Positions 6,317 through 13,735 of a stretch of DNA of 35,461 bases are shown piece after piece; positions within the stretch are counted from its first letter, which is position 1, and every line of letters starts with the position of its first letter. The DNA lies in NCBI GenBank assembly GCA_045630285.1, contig JAZQSX010000013.1, positions 1 to 35,461 of the forward strand, in the 5' to 3' direction. Position numbers and translations under genes: made by a program. The notes under the pieces are model-generated. The model did no database searches and was not told where the DNA came from. It saw only the letters and a program-made list of their open reading frames with translations. The stretch comes from RGIG3009 sp045630285 (lineage in GTDB: Bacteria; Bacillota; Clostridia; Oscillospirales; Acutalibacteraceae).

Positions 6317-6775
6317 ATGAAATGCCTGACCGTCTCGTTGCCGGATGTAACGCCAATACAGATGATAACCGCAAAAGCCAGTTATGGAGTGGGATTCCTC
6401 ACCGCCTTCGTGGGCAGCTTCTGCTCGTTGTTTGGCATACAGAACGATTTATATGCCGATAAACTCGAGAAAGTCGAGGCTCTTGCCATGAAAAGCCTAT
6501 TATCACCAGCGCAGGCGTTGGGGGCCGACGGCGTTATGGATGTGCGCTGCCAGATTGACGGTTTATCGTTTTTGGTAAGCGGAACAGCGTACACTCTGTC
6601 ATCTCAAAAAAACATAACGCCTCCTGCCGTAACAGCGGTCAAAGAACCGCCTTGTGCTCCAGAACAAGACGTGTGCGAGTTGTGTGGCAAGACGAATACA
6701 CTTTTGCATCGCCGCCGCATCAGCGCCGACATCGGCTGGGCAAATATCTGTGACGAGTGCGCAAAAACACTGTGA
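6317..6775 (+). CDS. YbjQ-like (UPF0145) domain protein with C-terminal zinc-binding tail
   Basis: The 152-residue protein starts at ATG 6317 after an AGAAAG-type weak site. Residues 1-96 look like the YbjQ/UPF0145 heavy-metal-binding family: a glycine-rich turn (SYGVGFLTAFVGSF), a helix ending in KSLLSPAQALGADGVMDVRCQ, and a closing strand. These proteins form ring-like oligomers of unknown role. A short linker leads to CELCGKTN and NICDECAKTL (about 116-150), two CxxC pairs that should bind one zinc. It stands 34 bp after the unknown gene in the same direction, possibly co-transcribed, and is followed by a strong terminator. Confidence 0.72.
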   Translation: MKCLTVSLPDVTPIQMITAKASYGVGFLTAFVGSFCSLFGIQNDLYADKLEKVEALAMKSLLSPAQALGADGVMDVRCQIDGLSFLVSGTAYTLSSQKNITPPAVTAVKEPPCAPEQDVCELCGKTNTLLHRRRISADIGWANICDECAKTL

Positions 6776-6780
6776 TATTA

Positions 6781-6815
6781 AAAACAGCGGAGTTCAAGCT
6801 GAACTCCGCTGTTTT
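6781..6815. terminator. Intrinsic terminator
   Basis: Arms of 16 nt (6781-6796 and 6800-6815; AAAACAGCGGAG core) leave a 3-nt loop and a T run on both strands. It ends the YbjQ-like gene and may also stop minus-strand transcription from the MORN gene. The same stem core is used at 21237-21277. Confidence 0.85.
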
Positions 6816-6880
6816 GTTACATTAGGCAACCCGCCGGGTGCGATCTTCCGCGTCCTCATCAAGCCACGAGGGTCTTACGG

Positions 6881-6970
6881 TTATTTAAAGGCGTTGCTTC
6901 CCGCATCCTTGATCTTTTTCTTCATTTCCTTGGACATATTCTTGTCGCAATCCTTAAAAGAGCTGTACAT
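6881..6970 (-). CDS. Possible 29-aa ORF coupled to the MORN gene
   Basis: The frame starts 4 nt after the MORN stop and encodes a lysine-rich peptide (MYSSFKDCDKN ... KEMKKKIKDAG). It could be translated by re-initiation, or it could be the displaced end of the MORN protein after a frameshift. It has no ribosome binding site of its own and no recognisable family. Confidence 0.25.
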   Translation of the reverse strand: MYSSFKDCDKNMSKEMKKKIKDAGSNAFK

Positions 6971-6974
6971 CAAG

Positions 6975-7391
6975 CTAACGTTCGGTCCAATTTCCCTCGT
7001 ATTTTTCGCCGTCGGCATACGTACAAACGCCGTAACCGTTCATATATCCATTCTTCCACTCACCGTCATAACGGGTGCCGTCAGGAAAATAATTCGTTCC
7101 TTTTCCGTGCCGTTTTCCGTCTAAAAAATCGCCAACGTATCGAGAGCCGTCTGTAAATCTTTGCTCCTTGTGGCCGGTAAACTGTGCAGGCGAATAAGCA
7201 ACTCCCGTGCTGCGCTTGCTTGTTGAACTGCCAATCGATTGAAAATACGCTTCTTTCTTTTGCTTATGTACTTTGTCTTCGTGATGTCGGCAACAATTCT
7301 CATTGCAATAATACTCCGTTTTGCCCCATCTGCTAAATGCGTTTTCCGTTCGAATGTTTTTGCCACAATAAGCACATCTTGTCAGCGACAT
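6975..7391 (-). CDS. MORN-repeat protein with N-terminal zinc finger
   Basis: The 138-residue protein begins with a Cys-rich finger (CAYCGKNI ... YYCNENCC, residues 6-35) similar to a treble-clef zinc site. A charged linker follows, then about three MORN repeats from residue 75 on (GSRYVGDFLDGKRHGKG, GTRYDGEWKNGYMNGYG, GEKYEGNW). MORN repeats form beta-hairpin ladders that bind proteins or lipids. There is no signal peptide or membrane span, so it is cytoplasmic. GGAGG lies before ATG 7391. It faces the YbjQ-like gene across a terminator. The ladder ends abruptly after a half repeat, so the gene may have lost its tail. Confidence 0.75.
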   Translation of the reverse strand: MSLTRCAYCGKNIRTENAFSRWGKTEYYCNENCCRHHEDKVHKQKKEAYFQSIGSSTSKRSTGVAYSPAQFTGHKEQRFTDGSRYVGDFLDGKRHGKGTNYFPDGTRYDGEWKNGYMNGYGVCTYADGEKYEGNWTER

Positions 7392-7493
7392 ACTCCAGAC
7401 CTCCTAATACTGTTTCGTATTTTGATGCCTGCATTCCTGCGTCGTTAAAAGGTTTATTGTGCGGCGCACCACGGTAGCACAAATGCAATCCGC

Positions 7494-8228
7494 TTATCCC
7501 ACGATCTCCTTCAGCGCTTCGGCCTCGGCTTTGAGCGATGCTATGTTGTCGTCGGGCATAAACTCCAGCAGCAGCGTGTGCTCACCGTGGAAACAGGTCA
7601 GATAGCGCTTCCACCGCTCCCGTGCCAGCTGCAGCGGATACCGCTGCGCCCCCTGCCAATGAAACACGTGGAGGTTGACGGTATACGGTGAAAGTGCCGC
7701 CGCAGAAACGATATTTTCCAGCTCCGACCGATAGGGATCGGGCTGCCAGTACATCCGAAAATGTGTCGAGTTTACCTCCTGCATCAGCTCGAGCGCCGAC
7801 TCCTTGGTGTTGGTATAGGTCCCGGCGTGACATTCCACACACAGCATCACCCCCGCCAGCTTAGCCAAGCGGGCGGCGGCTTTGCAGTCGTCAAACAGCG
7901 CCTTTTTCTCGTCGGCGGTATGTTCCTCCGCATTTTTGTCCGAGCACCACACACGCAAGCACCGTGTATCCAGCCGCAGGGCGGCTATTATATACTGCTT
8001 CAACTCGCTCAGCGGGGTAACCCCCAGCCGAAAATACGTGCCGTACGAGGAGCAGGTGATGCCGTACCGCCGCTGAAGTGCAGCGATCGTCCCCGCCTTT
8101 TGCGGCGGGCAGTGGACGTCACTGCCCCATTCGATGACGGATACTCCCGCCTCGTGCATAGCCGCTGCAATTTCCTCGGGCGTATTTTCCCGAAAGGAGA
8201 TCGAACAAAGCCCCAATCGAAAGCCCAT
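7494..8228 (-). CDS. Sugar phosphate isomerase/epimerase (xylose isomerase-like TIM barrel)
   Basis: The 244-residue protein has the AP-endonuclease-2/xylose isomerase-like barrel. Markers are the first strand LGLCSISFRENTPEEIAAAM, the metal-binding type motif LCVECHAGTYTNT, and the strand VNLHVFHWQG near the end. Proteins of this family isomerise or epimerise sugars or sugar acids, usually with a divalent metal. ATG 8228 is preferred over GTG 8237 because TAGGTGG lies just before it. The upstream YczE-like gene is in the same direction 26 bp away, so the two may share an operon. The substrate is unknown and no sugar transporter is adjacent. Confidence 0.75.
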   Translation of the reverse strand: MGFRLGLCSISFRENTPEEIAAAMHEAGVSVIEWGSDVHCPPQKAGTIAALQRRYGITCSSYGTYFRLGVTPLSELKQYIIAALRLDTRCLRVWCSDKNAEEHTADEKKALFDDCKAAARLAKLAGVMLCVECHAGTYTNTKESALELMQEVNSTHFRMYWQPDPYRSELENIVSAAALSPYTVNLHVFHWQGAQRYPLQLARERWKRYLTCFHGEHTLLLEFMPDDNIASLKAEAEALKEIVG

Positions 8229-8254
8229 AGATACCACCTATCCCACGGTAAACG

Positions 8255-8935
8255 TTATTGAACGGCATCCGTCGACGCTTTATCTGCCGTAAGCAGCCTC
8301 GTCAGCGGCTTTTTCAGGAAACGGCAAAAAAGATTGACGATGTAGCCTACCGAAACGGCGGTGATGACCGTGCCTTCACGCACGCCGATCAGCTCACCGC
8401 TGAAAAATATCAGTGACAGCACGCCGGAAATCGTGACAAGAGAAACATCAAATATAATTTTGATGCTGCCGAATTTTTTCTTGAGCGTATCGGCAACCGC
8501 GCGCACGAACGCCTCCGGCGAGTTCAGGATCACGTTGGCAATAACGCCGAGCGAAATGCCGAAGCCGAGAATGACGCAGCCCACCGCCACCAGAAGCAGC
8601 TTCATCGCATAGGAATCCTGCGGTAAAAACTGCGTCAGCCAGATACCGAGGTCCGTGAAATACCCGAACAGGAAGGACAGCGGGATCTGCAGCAACTGGA
8701 TCGGTTGAAACCGACGGCGCAGGATCACGATCTGACCCAATAAAAACACCATATTGGAAACGATCGACCACGTTCCAAAGGAGAAAAAGGTAAATCGCAT
8801 ACTGACGACGTTCGCCACCGAGGAAATGGGTGAAATGCCGATGTCGGCTCGCTTGGTCAGCGCAATACCCACGCCGATAAAAAATAGGCTCACGATAAAT
8901 AGGGCGTACCGTTTGATAATTTCCTGCTGTTTCAT
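8255..8935 (-). CDS. YczE/YitT-like integral membrane protein
   Basis: The 226-residue protein has about five predicted membrane helices, starting at residues 11-30 (LFIVSLFFIGVGIALTKRAD). The sequence KRADIGISPISSVANVVS and the later GFGISLGVIANVILNSPEAFVRAVAD are typical of the YczE/YyaS family (DUF6198). The biochemical role of the family is not established. AAAGGAGA precedes ATG 8935. A sigma-A promoter at 8997-9025 drives it and probably the downstream TIM-barrel gene. Confidence 0.75.
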   Translation of the reverse strand: MKQQEIIKRYALFIVSLFFIGVGIALTKRADIGISPISSVANVVSMRFTFFSFGTWSIVSNMVFLLGQIVILRRRFQPIQLLQIPLSFLFGYFTDLGIWLTQFLPQDSYAMKLLLVAVGCVILGFGISLGVIANVILNSPEAFVRAVADTLKKKFGSIKIIFDVSLVTISGVLSLIFFSGELIGVREGTVITAVSVGYIVNLFCRFLKKPLTRLLTADKASTDAVQ

Positions 8936-8996
8936 AAAACTCTCCTTTTTAGGCGGGCAATGAGGTCATGCCGAAGACGCCGGGGGTTATTGAAAA

Positions 8997-9025
8997 ATTT
9001 TACTATATTCTGGCAAAAAAGTCAA
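8997..9025 (-). promoter_or_regulatory. Promoter of the YczE-like gene
   Basis: On the minus strand TTGACT (9020-9025) and TAAAAT (8997-9002) are separated by 17 bp. The leader to ATG 8935 is about 55 nt. The rest of 8936-9212 holds only this and the divergent promoter at 9155-9183. Confidence 0.6.
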
Positions 9026-9154
9026 CCGCTCACTCACTTTGCTGCCGTGTGCATATCCACCACCTCACCGACGGAGCGGTGCGATAAAAAGCCACGGCTT
9101 CTGTTTTGCGTTTGCTTATTGGCATTTTGCAATGTTTTATGCCGAATTCAACAA

Positions 9155-9183
9155 TTGCTTTTGCGTTACCGGCGGTGTATACT
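9155..9183 (+). promoter_or_regulatory. Promoter of the alpha/beta hydrolase gene
   Basis: TTGCTT (9155-9160) and TATACT (9178-9183) are 17 bp apart, followed by AAAGGA and the GTG start at 9213. Confidence 0.65.
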
Positions 9184-9212
9184 GAAACCAATTTCTCAAA
9201 GGACGTGGTATT

Positions 9213-10259
9213 GTGGTTCCGCAAAACAGCAAACGCTCACTCGTATACGAACAATCTCTTTTCGAGGGGTTGACCCCCGCTCGGCGGTATACCGACACGG
9301 AGGAGTCGACAGCATGGCAGCAACAGGCGTACACCCGCTTGTGGGAGCTGCTCGGATTATCCCGCATCCGCCCCGCCGATGAGGACGGCTTCGAGATTAC
9401 CGATGAGTTTGACGTGCCGGGCGGCCACGCACAGGCGTTCTGTTTTGAAAGCGAGCCGGGTTACGTCGTTCCCGGCTATATTCTGCTCCCCGCCGGTTGG
9501 CGGGGCGAGGTGCTGCCGGGTTGCATCTGCCTGCAAGGACATTCCACCGGTATGCATAACTCGCTGGCTGTCAACCCCGACAATACGCCCATGGATGCCG
9601 ACGCTCTCGCTGCGTTGCGCAGCGGTGACCGTGATTTTGCCGTACGCGCTGTGCAGGAGGGCTACGCCGCCGTTTGCATCGAACAACGGTATATGGGAAC
9701 TGTCGGTATTCAGGACGGCTGTCCCGGCTGCGGCAGCGGACAAAACGCAGCAGGGCTGCTGCTGGGACGCACGGCGATCGGCGAGCGTGTTTGGGACGTG
9801 ATGCGGTTGATCGACGTCATCGAACGGCACCTCAGCTATATCTCCACGGACGGGCTGATCTGTCTGGGAAACTCCGGCGGCGGAACGACGACGTTCTACG
9901 CCGCCTGCCTGGAGCGGCGCATTCAGTATGCGATACCGTCCTGCGCTTTTTGCACCTATAAGGAGTCCATTGTCGACCTGAGGCACTGTATCTGCAACTA
10001 CGTTCCCGGGATCGCTCCGGAATTTGATATGGGCGACCTAGCGGGACTCATCGCACCGCGGAGCCTCGTTATCGTACACGGCACGGAGGACACGATCTTC
10101 CCCGACCACGGCGTCCGGGCGGCGTATGCCGTTGCTAAACATATGTTTGAGCTCCTCGGCGGCGACATCGCTTTGGTTACCGGTGACGGCGGACATCGGT
10201 TTTACGCCGACGCCGCTTGGGACATGCTGCACCGCTTAGAGGAAAATCGCCGTGTATAA
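9213..10259 (+). CDS. Alpha/beta hydrolase, acetyl-esterase / dienelactone hydrolase type
   Basis: The 348-residue protein has an alpha/beta hydrolase fold of the large-esterase type (Abhydrolase_7 / acetyl xylan esterase-like). The nucleophile elbow is GNSGGG with Ser221. The acid is probably Asp293 in HGTEDTIFPDHGV, and the base is His328 in GDGGHRFY. The oxyanion strand is CICLQGHSTG (105-114). Residues 80-100 (GYVVPGYILLPAGW) are typical of enzymes that remove acyl groups from carbohydrates or other small substrates. There is no signal peptide, so it acts in the cytoplasm. The GTG start is supported by AAGGA about 10 nt upstream and by the promoter at 9155-9183. It is monocistronic with a terminator at 10278-10303. 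Confidence 0.82.
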   Translation: MVPQNSKRSLVYEQSLFEGLTPARRYTDTEESTAWQQQAYTRLWELLGLSRIRPADEDGFEITDEFDVPGGHAQAFCFESEPGYVVPGYILLPAGWRGEVLPGCICLQGHSTGMHNSLAVNPDNTPMDADALAALRSGDRDFAVRAVQEGYAAVCIEQRYMGTVGIQDGCPGCGSGQNAAGLLLGRTAIGERVWDVMRLIDVIERHLSYISTDGLICLGNSGGGTTTFYAACLERRIQYAIPSCAFCTYKESIVDLRHCICNYVPGIAPEFDMGDLAGLIAPRSLVIVHGTEDTIFPDHGVRAAYAVAKHMFELLGGDIALVTGDGGHRFYADAAWDMLHRLEENRRV

Positions 10260-10277
10260 TCACATATAAACCCAAAA

Positions 10278-10310
10278 AGCAGACGTCACGCACGACGTCT
10301 GCTCTTTTTT
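10278..10310 (+). terminator. Intrinsic terminator of the hydrolase gene
   Basis: Arms AGCAGACGTC (10278-10287) and GACGTCTGCT (10294-10303) are followed by CTTTTTTG. Confidence 0.85.
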
Positions 10311-10443
10311 GTCTCAAAAGAAGAACCACAACATATTTAGTATATCACGAGATCGCAGCGAATGTCAATAACTTTTGTGCGTTTGCAATAAAATTCTACC
10401 ATTTGAACAATCGGTAATAGGCATATTTGTACAAATCGCCGTC

Positions 10444-10472
10444 TTGCAATACGGGCTTTTTTGTGGTATAGT
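10444..10472 (+). promoter_or_regulatory. Promoter of the candidate structured RNA
   Basis: TTGCAA (10444-10449) and TATAGT (10467-10472) are separated by exactly 17 bp; a start near 10479 is expected. Confidence 0.7.
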
Positions 10473-10478
10473 AAAGAT

Positions 10479-10827
10479 GCAAAGAGGAAAGGGTGAGTCC
10501 GATGAACAAGTAAACCACTCGGTTATCTGATCACGGCAATTCAAAACAACTCACAACATCAAAAAAACCAACAGAAAGGAAACCGCCGCTATCAGAGCAC
10601 CGAGTTTACCATACGCCTTCAAAAAACCAAATCGACAGTCGCAAAGACACTCGCTTTTCGAGAAACAGACCAAACGATGACCGTGTCGAACAGGAACAAA
10701 AACGAAGGCAACTTTGCAGAAAGAGAGGTTGACCAAAACGATGTTAGATATTAAGAGCGAACAGAAGTAGCTCTCGGCCAATACCGGATGTGTAAAGAAA
10801 CATCGGCCGAGAGCTACTTCATTTTTT
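10479..10827 (+). ncRNA. Candidate structured non-coding RNA, about 350 nt
   Basis: The unit has its own promoter and ends in a perfect 16-bp terminator stem (10764-10779 with 10805-10820, then ATTTTTTA); a second short terminator lies at 10840-10860. It holds no credible ORF: only tiny frames such as MNK-stop at 10502 and a 9-codon frame at 10741. The sequence folds by eye into two domains. Domain 1 pairs GTAAAC, TCGGT, CTGAT and CGGC (10510-10537) with GCCG, ATCAG, ACCGA and GTTTAC (10585-10609), 20 base pairs with small internal loops and an A-rich apical loop. Domain 2 nests GCCTTC/GAAGGC (10615-10620, 10704-10709) around TCGACA/TGTCGA (10632-10637, 10684-10689) around CTCG/CGAG (10650-10662). 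A small CTTT/AAAG hairpin is at 10712-10723. I do not recognise a known RNA class. Confidence 0.65.
10764..10827 (+). terminator. Long-loop terminator of the candidate RNA
   Basis: The 16-nt arms (10764-10779, 10805-10820) are perfectly complementary, with a 25-nt loop and a T run. The stem alone is stronger than most terminators in this window. Confidence 0.8.
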
Positions 10828-10886
10828 ATACTCGTTGTGCCGCCGCAGGGCGGTTTTTTTGCGCCAAAAATCGAAAAAACAGGAAA

Positions 10887-10914
10887 AAGCGGAACGGGAT
10901 ATCCCGTTCCGCTT
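10887..10914 (-). terminator. Terminator of the TRAP operon
   Basis: A perfect 28-bp palindrome (AAGCGGAACGGGAT half) is followed on the minus strand by TTTTTCCTGTTTTTT. It lies directly after the small TRAP gene. Confidence 0.8.
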
Positions 10915-10919
10915 GGCTT

Positions 10920-11213
10920 TTACATTTCGCCCTGATGCTTGGACGCCTTTTTCTTGTTCGCCGTGAGTGCCGTCTCGCCGTTGAGATACATCACGACCAG
11001 ACCAAGCAGCACCATGACCGTGGAGCATTTGATGATGATCGGAATGACGGTATCCGAGATAAAGGCGCAGATCGCTGCCGCCGTGTCACCGCCGATGATC
11101 AGCGCCGCCACGTAGCCAAAGAAGGTCAGTCCGCCGACAAACAGGCTGAGCATAATGCCGTAGCCGAACACGATGCGCAGTACGCCCGAAATCTTCTTAC
11201 AAACGTTTTTCAT
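10920..11213 (-). CDS. Small membrane protein, probable TRAP small subunit (DctQ-like)
   Basis: The 97-residue protein has two predicted membrane spans (about 12-40 and 55-80) and a lysine-rich cytosolic tail. It directly follows the large TRAP permease gene, 13 bp apart, with TAAGGAGG before its ATG. That position and the hydrophobic pattern suggest a short version of the DctQ/YiaM-type small subunit. Known DctQ proteins have about 160 residues and four spans, so this one is half size. It could instead be an unrelated accessory protein. It is the last gene before a strong terminator. Confidence 0.6.
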   Translation of the reverse strand: MKNVCKKISGVLRIVFGYGIMLSLFVGGLTFFGYVAALIIGGDTAAAICAFISDTVIPIIIKCSTVMVLLGLVVMYLNGETALTANKKKASKHQGEM

Positions 11214-11226
11214 GTCGTCTACCTCC

Positions 11227-12585
11227 TTACAGACCCAGAATGGGCAGCCAGCCCATCAGGACAACCACCTGCAAAACAAACTGGGCGGCAACCCACCACA
11301 GGTTGTTTCTGAAGGTTTTTCCGAAATCCGATTCCGCCAGAGTCATACCGGCATACATACCGAGACCGAGCGGCGGGGTGATGCCGCACATCACGCCGCA
11401 GATGCAGGGCAGCATTGCGGCAACCAGCACGGGGCTGCAGCCGACACCCGCAAGGATCGAGATGAACGCCGGCCCGAAAATGACCACCAGCGACGAGCCC
11501 GGGATCACCATACCCATAAAGCAGGTGATCGCACAAACGGCCACGACCGTACCGAACTTACCGAAGTTCCAGCCGGCGATGATCGCACCCATTTCCTCGG
11601 CAACCTTGAGATCCTGGAACAGCTCGCCGATCATATAACCAAACACACACACGCCGATTGCCGGAGCGATCGTTTTGACCGCATTACCGAACATTTTCGC
11701 CATATTGTGCGGCGTTACCAGCTTTTTATCCTTGGTAATAAGGCAGGTGTAGATCGATGCCAGACCGCCGACGAACAGCAGCACCGATTTCGACAGGCTC
11801 TTGGCGCCCGCTGCGCCGAGACGCTCGACGAAGAAGGTGTCGGCAAACATATAGTCCAGTACGAACGGCAGCAGAATAATGACCGGAAGGAACAAGCCCT
11901 GCCACCCCTTCCGCAGGGTTTCGGACAACGGCGGAAGCTCTTCCTTTTTCAGCGGCTGGACCTTGTAATACTTGCAGAACGACCAGACCATGATCACACG
12001 CTGGAGGACAAACCAAATCGCAATGCCCCACAGAATGATCCAGAACTGACCCGTCGTCATATTCGACTGCGGATACACCGCCATAAACGCACCCAGCGCC
12101 GCTACGATGTTGGAGGACGGCGGGATCATGTTACCCATATAACTGGCGTTGCTTTCGATGTTCGCCGCCAGCTCCGCCGGGAAGCCCGACCGCTTCATGG
12201 CGGGAATCGTGATCGCACCCGTCGCCATAACGTTACCGGGGCCGGAGCCGGACAGTGCGCCCATAAACGAACTGGCGATGACCGCCGTGTACCCCGCACC
12301 GCCGCGAATACGACCAATGAGCGACAAAATCACCGCAATACAGCTGTCGATGATCTTGGTCTTGGTCAGCAGGATCGACATCGACACAAACGCCACCATG
12401 GAATACAGCAGCGAGGTCGACAACGCCTCCTCCACGTAGGTACCGACGTTCCCCCACGTACCCGAGATGGTGAGCAGCAGCAAAAAGCTCAAGAACACCG
12501 CTTCATACACCGGACGCTTGATCAGCGTAAACCACACGATGATGAAAGCGAGCATAACGCCCAGATAAATCAGTGCTATAGGCAT
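11227..12585 (-). CDS. TRAP transporter large permease (DctM-like)
   Basis: The 452-residue protein has about 11-12 predicted membrane helices and belongs to the DctM/TRAP large-subunit or related ion-transporter superfamily. Typical stretches are ASSFMGALSGSGPGNVMATG, IPAMKRSGFPAELAANIESNAS, and the second-half repeat IPGSSLVVIFGPAFISILAG and CGVMCGITPPLGLGMYAG. These permeases import organic acids or similar substrates using the sodium gradient with a periplasmic or lipoprotein receptor. No DctP receptor gene is in the window. ATG 12585 is preferred over TTG 12591 because AAAGGAG ends 8 nt before it. A promoter at 12642-12669 and the divergent LysR gene suggest substrate-controlled expression. 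Confidence 0.82.
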   Translation of the reverse strand: MPIALIYLGVMLAFIIVWFTLIKRPVYEAVFLSFLLLLTISGTWGNVGTYVEEALSTSLLYSMVAFVSMSILLTKTKIIDSCIAVILSLIGRIRGGAGYTAVIASSFMGALSGSGPGNVMATGAITIPAMKRSGFPAELAANIESNASYMGNMIPPSSNIVAALGAFMAVYPQSNMTTGQFWIILWGIAIWFVLQRVIMVWSFCKYYKVQPLKKEELPPLSETLRKGWQGLFLPVIILLPFVLDYMFADTFFVERLGAAGAKSLSKSVLLFVGGLASIYTCLITKDKKLVTPHNMAKMFGNAVKTIAPAIGVCVFGYMIGELFQDLKVAEEMGAIIAGWNFGKFGTVVAVCAITCFMGMVIPGSSLVVIFGPAFISILAGVGCSPVLVAAMLPCICGVMCGITPPLGLGMYAGMTLAESDFGKTFRNNLWWVAAQFVLQVVVLMGWLPILGL

Positions 12586-12641
12586 ATGCAATTCTCCTTT
12601 CTTATTCCAAAAAGTTATAGTTGCTATTCAGTTTCAGTTAT

Positions 12642-12669
12642 ATTATAATCAAATCAACGGATTTGTCAA
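12642..12669 (-). promoter_or_regulatory. Promoter of the TRAP operon
   Basis: On the minus strand TTGACA (12664-12669) and TATAAT (12642-12647) are 16 bp apart. The intergenic region to the LysR gene (12592-12785) also holds the opposing promoter, so LysR control of both is plausible. Confidence 0.7.
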
Positions 12670-12714
12670 CCCCTTTTTGAAAAAAGTGTGATTACTCGAT
12701 TATACGGCGGATAC

Positions 12715-12743
12715 TTGCAAAAAAACGCAGTTTCGTGTATAGT
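12715..12743 (+). promoter_or_regulatory. Promoter of the LysR gene
   Basis: TTGCAA (12715-12720) and TATAGT (12738-12743) are separated by 17 bp. This lies downstream of the upstream in-frame ATG at 12735, which supports the start at 12786. Confidence 0.65.
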
Positions 12744-12785
12744 GTACAGAGAGGATCAATTTTCCTGTGGAGGCGTTCTGACGAT

Positions 12786-13679
12786 ATGAATACCCGACAG
12801 CTACAATACGTAATTGAACTTGCCAAATCGCTGAATTTCTCGCAAGCAGCCGAGAAGCTTGGCATTTCCCAGCCTGCGCTGAGCAAGCAGGTCCTTCACC
12901 TGGAGGAGGAACTGGGGATCAAGCTGTTTGATCGCACCGCCACGCCGATGAAGCTCACCCCCGCCGGCAAGCAGTTTGTCAGCGGCGCACAGGAGATGCT
13001 GTATCGGGAGGATCTGCTGCTGCGCTCCATGGAGGAGTTTCGAGCGGGCACACGGGGACAGCTGGTTATCGGCGTCTCGCCGTTTCGCAGCCTTTATCTG
13101 ATCCCGCCGATGATGCAGCGCTTCCGTGAGGCGTATCCCAACGTGCAGGTGGTCTTGCGTGAGGTTGGCAGCGATCTTCTCCGTGAAGAAGCGGCAGAGG
13201 ACGCCTACGACTTTGCGATCGTCAATCTGCCGGTGGATGAAACCGTGCTGGACGTGATCTGCCTGGAGCCCGATACGTTGATGCTGGCGCTGCCCAAAAC
13301 CATGGCGGCAACACTTCCACCGATCGAAGGTGCCTTGGACATCAAGCATTGTCGGGACCTTCCGTTCGTGGCGGTAGGACAAGCTCAGGAGATGCGGCAG
13401 CTGCTGGAAACGCTGTGCCAGAATGCGGGATTTCACCCGCAGATCGCCATGGAGGTGGTCGGCATCAGCACGGCATGGGCGATGACCTGCGCCGGTGTCG
13501 GGGCGACTCTGGTCCCCCGCCAGTTTGCGGAAAGCGGCACGGTGCCCGACTCGGTGGTACTGCTGCCGCTCCAAAACTCCGTGCGGGCACGGCAGCCCGT
13601 TATCGTATATCGGCGTGGACGACCCTTGTCGGAATACGCCTCGTTTGCCATTCGGTTACTGAGTGAGCAGGTAAAATAG
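12786..13679 (+). CDS. LysR-family transcriptional regulator
   Basis: The 297-residue protein has an N-terminal winged helix-turn-helix (1-60: TRQLQYVIELAKSLNFSQAA, then EKLGISQPALSKQVLHLEEELG) and a periplasmic-binding-protein-like effector domain (about 90-295). GTGGAGG upstream and the promoter at 12715-12743 fix the start at 12786 rather than 12735. It is divergent from the TRAP genes, the classic LysR arrangement, so it probably activates the transporter when the substrate is present. The effector domain does not reveal the ligand. The C-terminal end is complete. Confidence 0.92.
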   Translation: MNTRQLQYVIELAKSLNFSQAAEKLGISQPALSKQVLHLEEELGIKLFDRTATPMKLTPAGKQFVSGAQEMLYREDLLLRSMEEFRAGTRGQLVIGVSPFRSLYLIPPMMQRFREAYPNVQVVLREVGSDLLREEAAEDAYDFAIVNLPVDETVLDVICLEPDTLMLALPKTMAATLPPIEGALDIKHCRDLPFVAVGQAQEMRQLLETLCQNAGFHPQIAMEVVGISTAWAMTCAGVGATLVPRQFAESGTVPDSVVLLPLQNSVRARQPVIVYRRGRPLSEYASFAIRLLSEQVK

Positions 13680-13686
13680 CCTGTAC

Positions 13687-13715
13687 TTGCTTTTTTAGGT
13701 AGTATAGTGTATAAT
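13687..13715 (+). promoter_or_regulatory. Promoter of the surface-sugar operon
   Basis: TTGCTT (13687-13692) and TATAAT (13710-13715) are 17 bp apart. Transcription should start near 13722, only 14 nt before the first in-frame ATG at 13736. Confidence 0.7.
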
Positions 13716-13735
13716 AGGTTAGATAATAACACATT

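Noticed and set aside
10551..10781. 76-codon hydrophobic frame on the minus strand
   Set aside because: It starts with TTG inside a terminator stem, has no ribosome binding site, and overlaps the paired segments of the candidate RNA.
11173..12648. 491-codon open frame on the plus strand
   Set aside because: It is antisense to the TRAP permease, is extremely rich in His, Arg and Gln, and has no recognisable domain.
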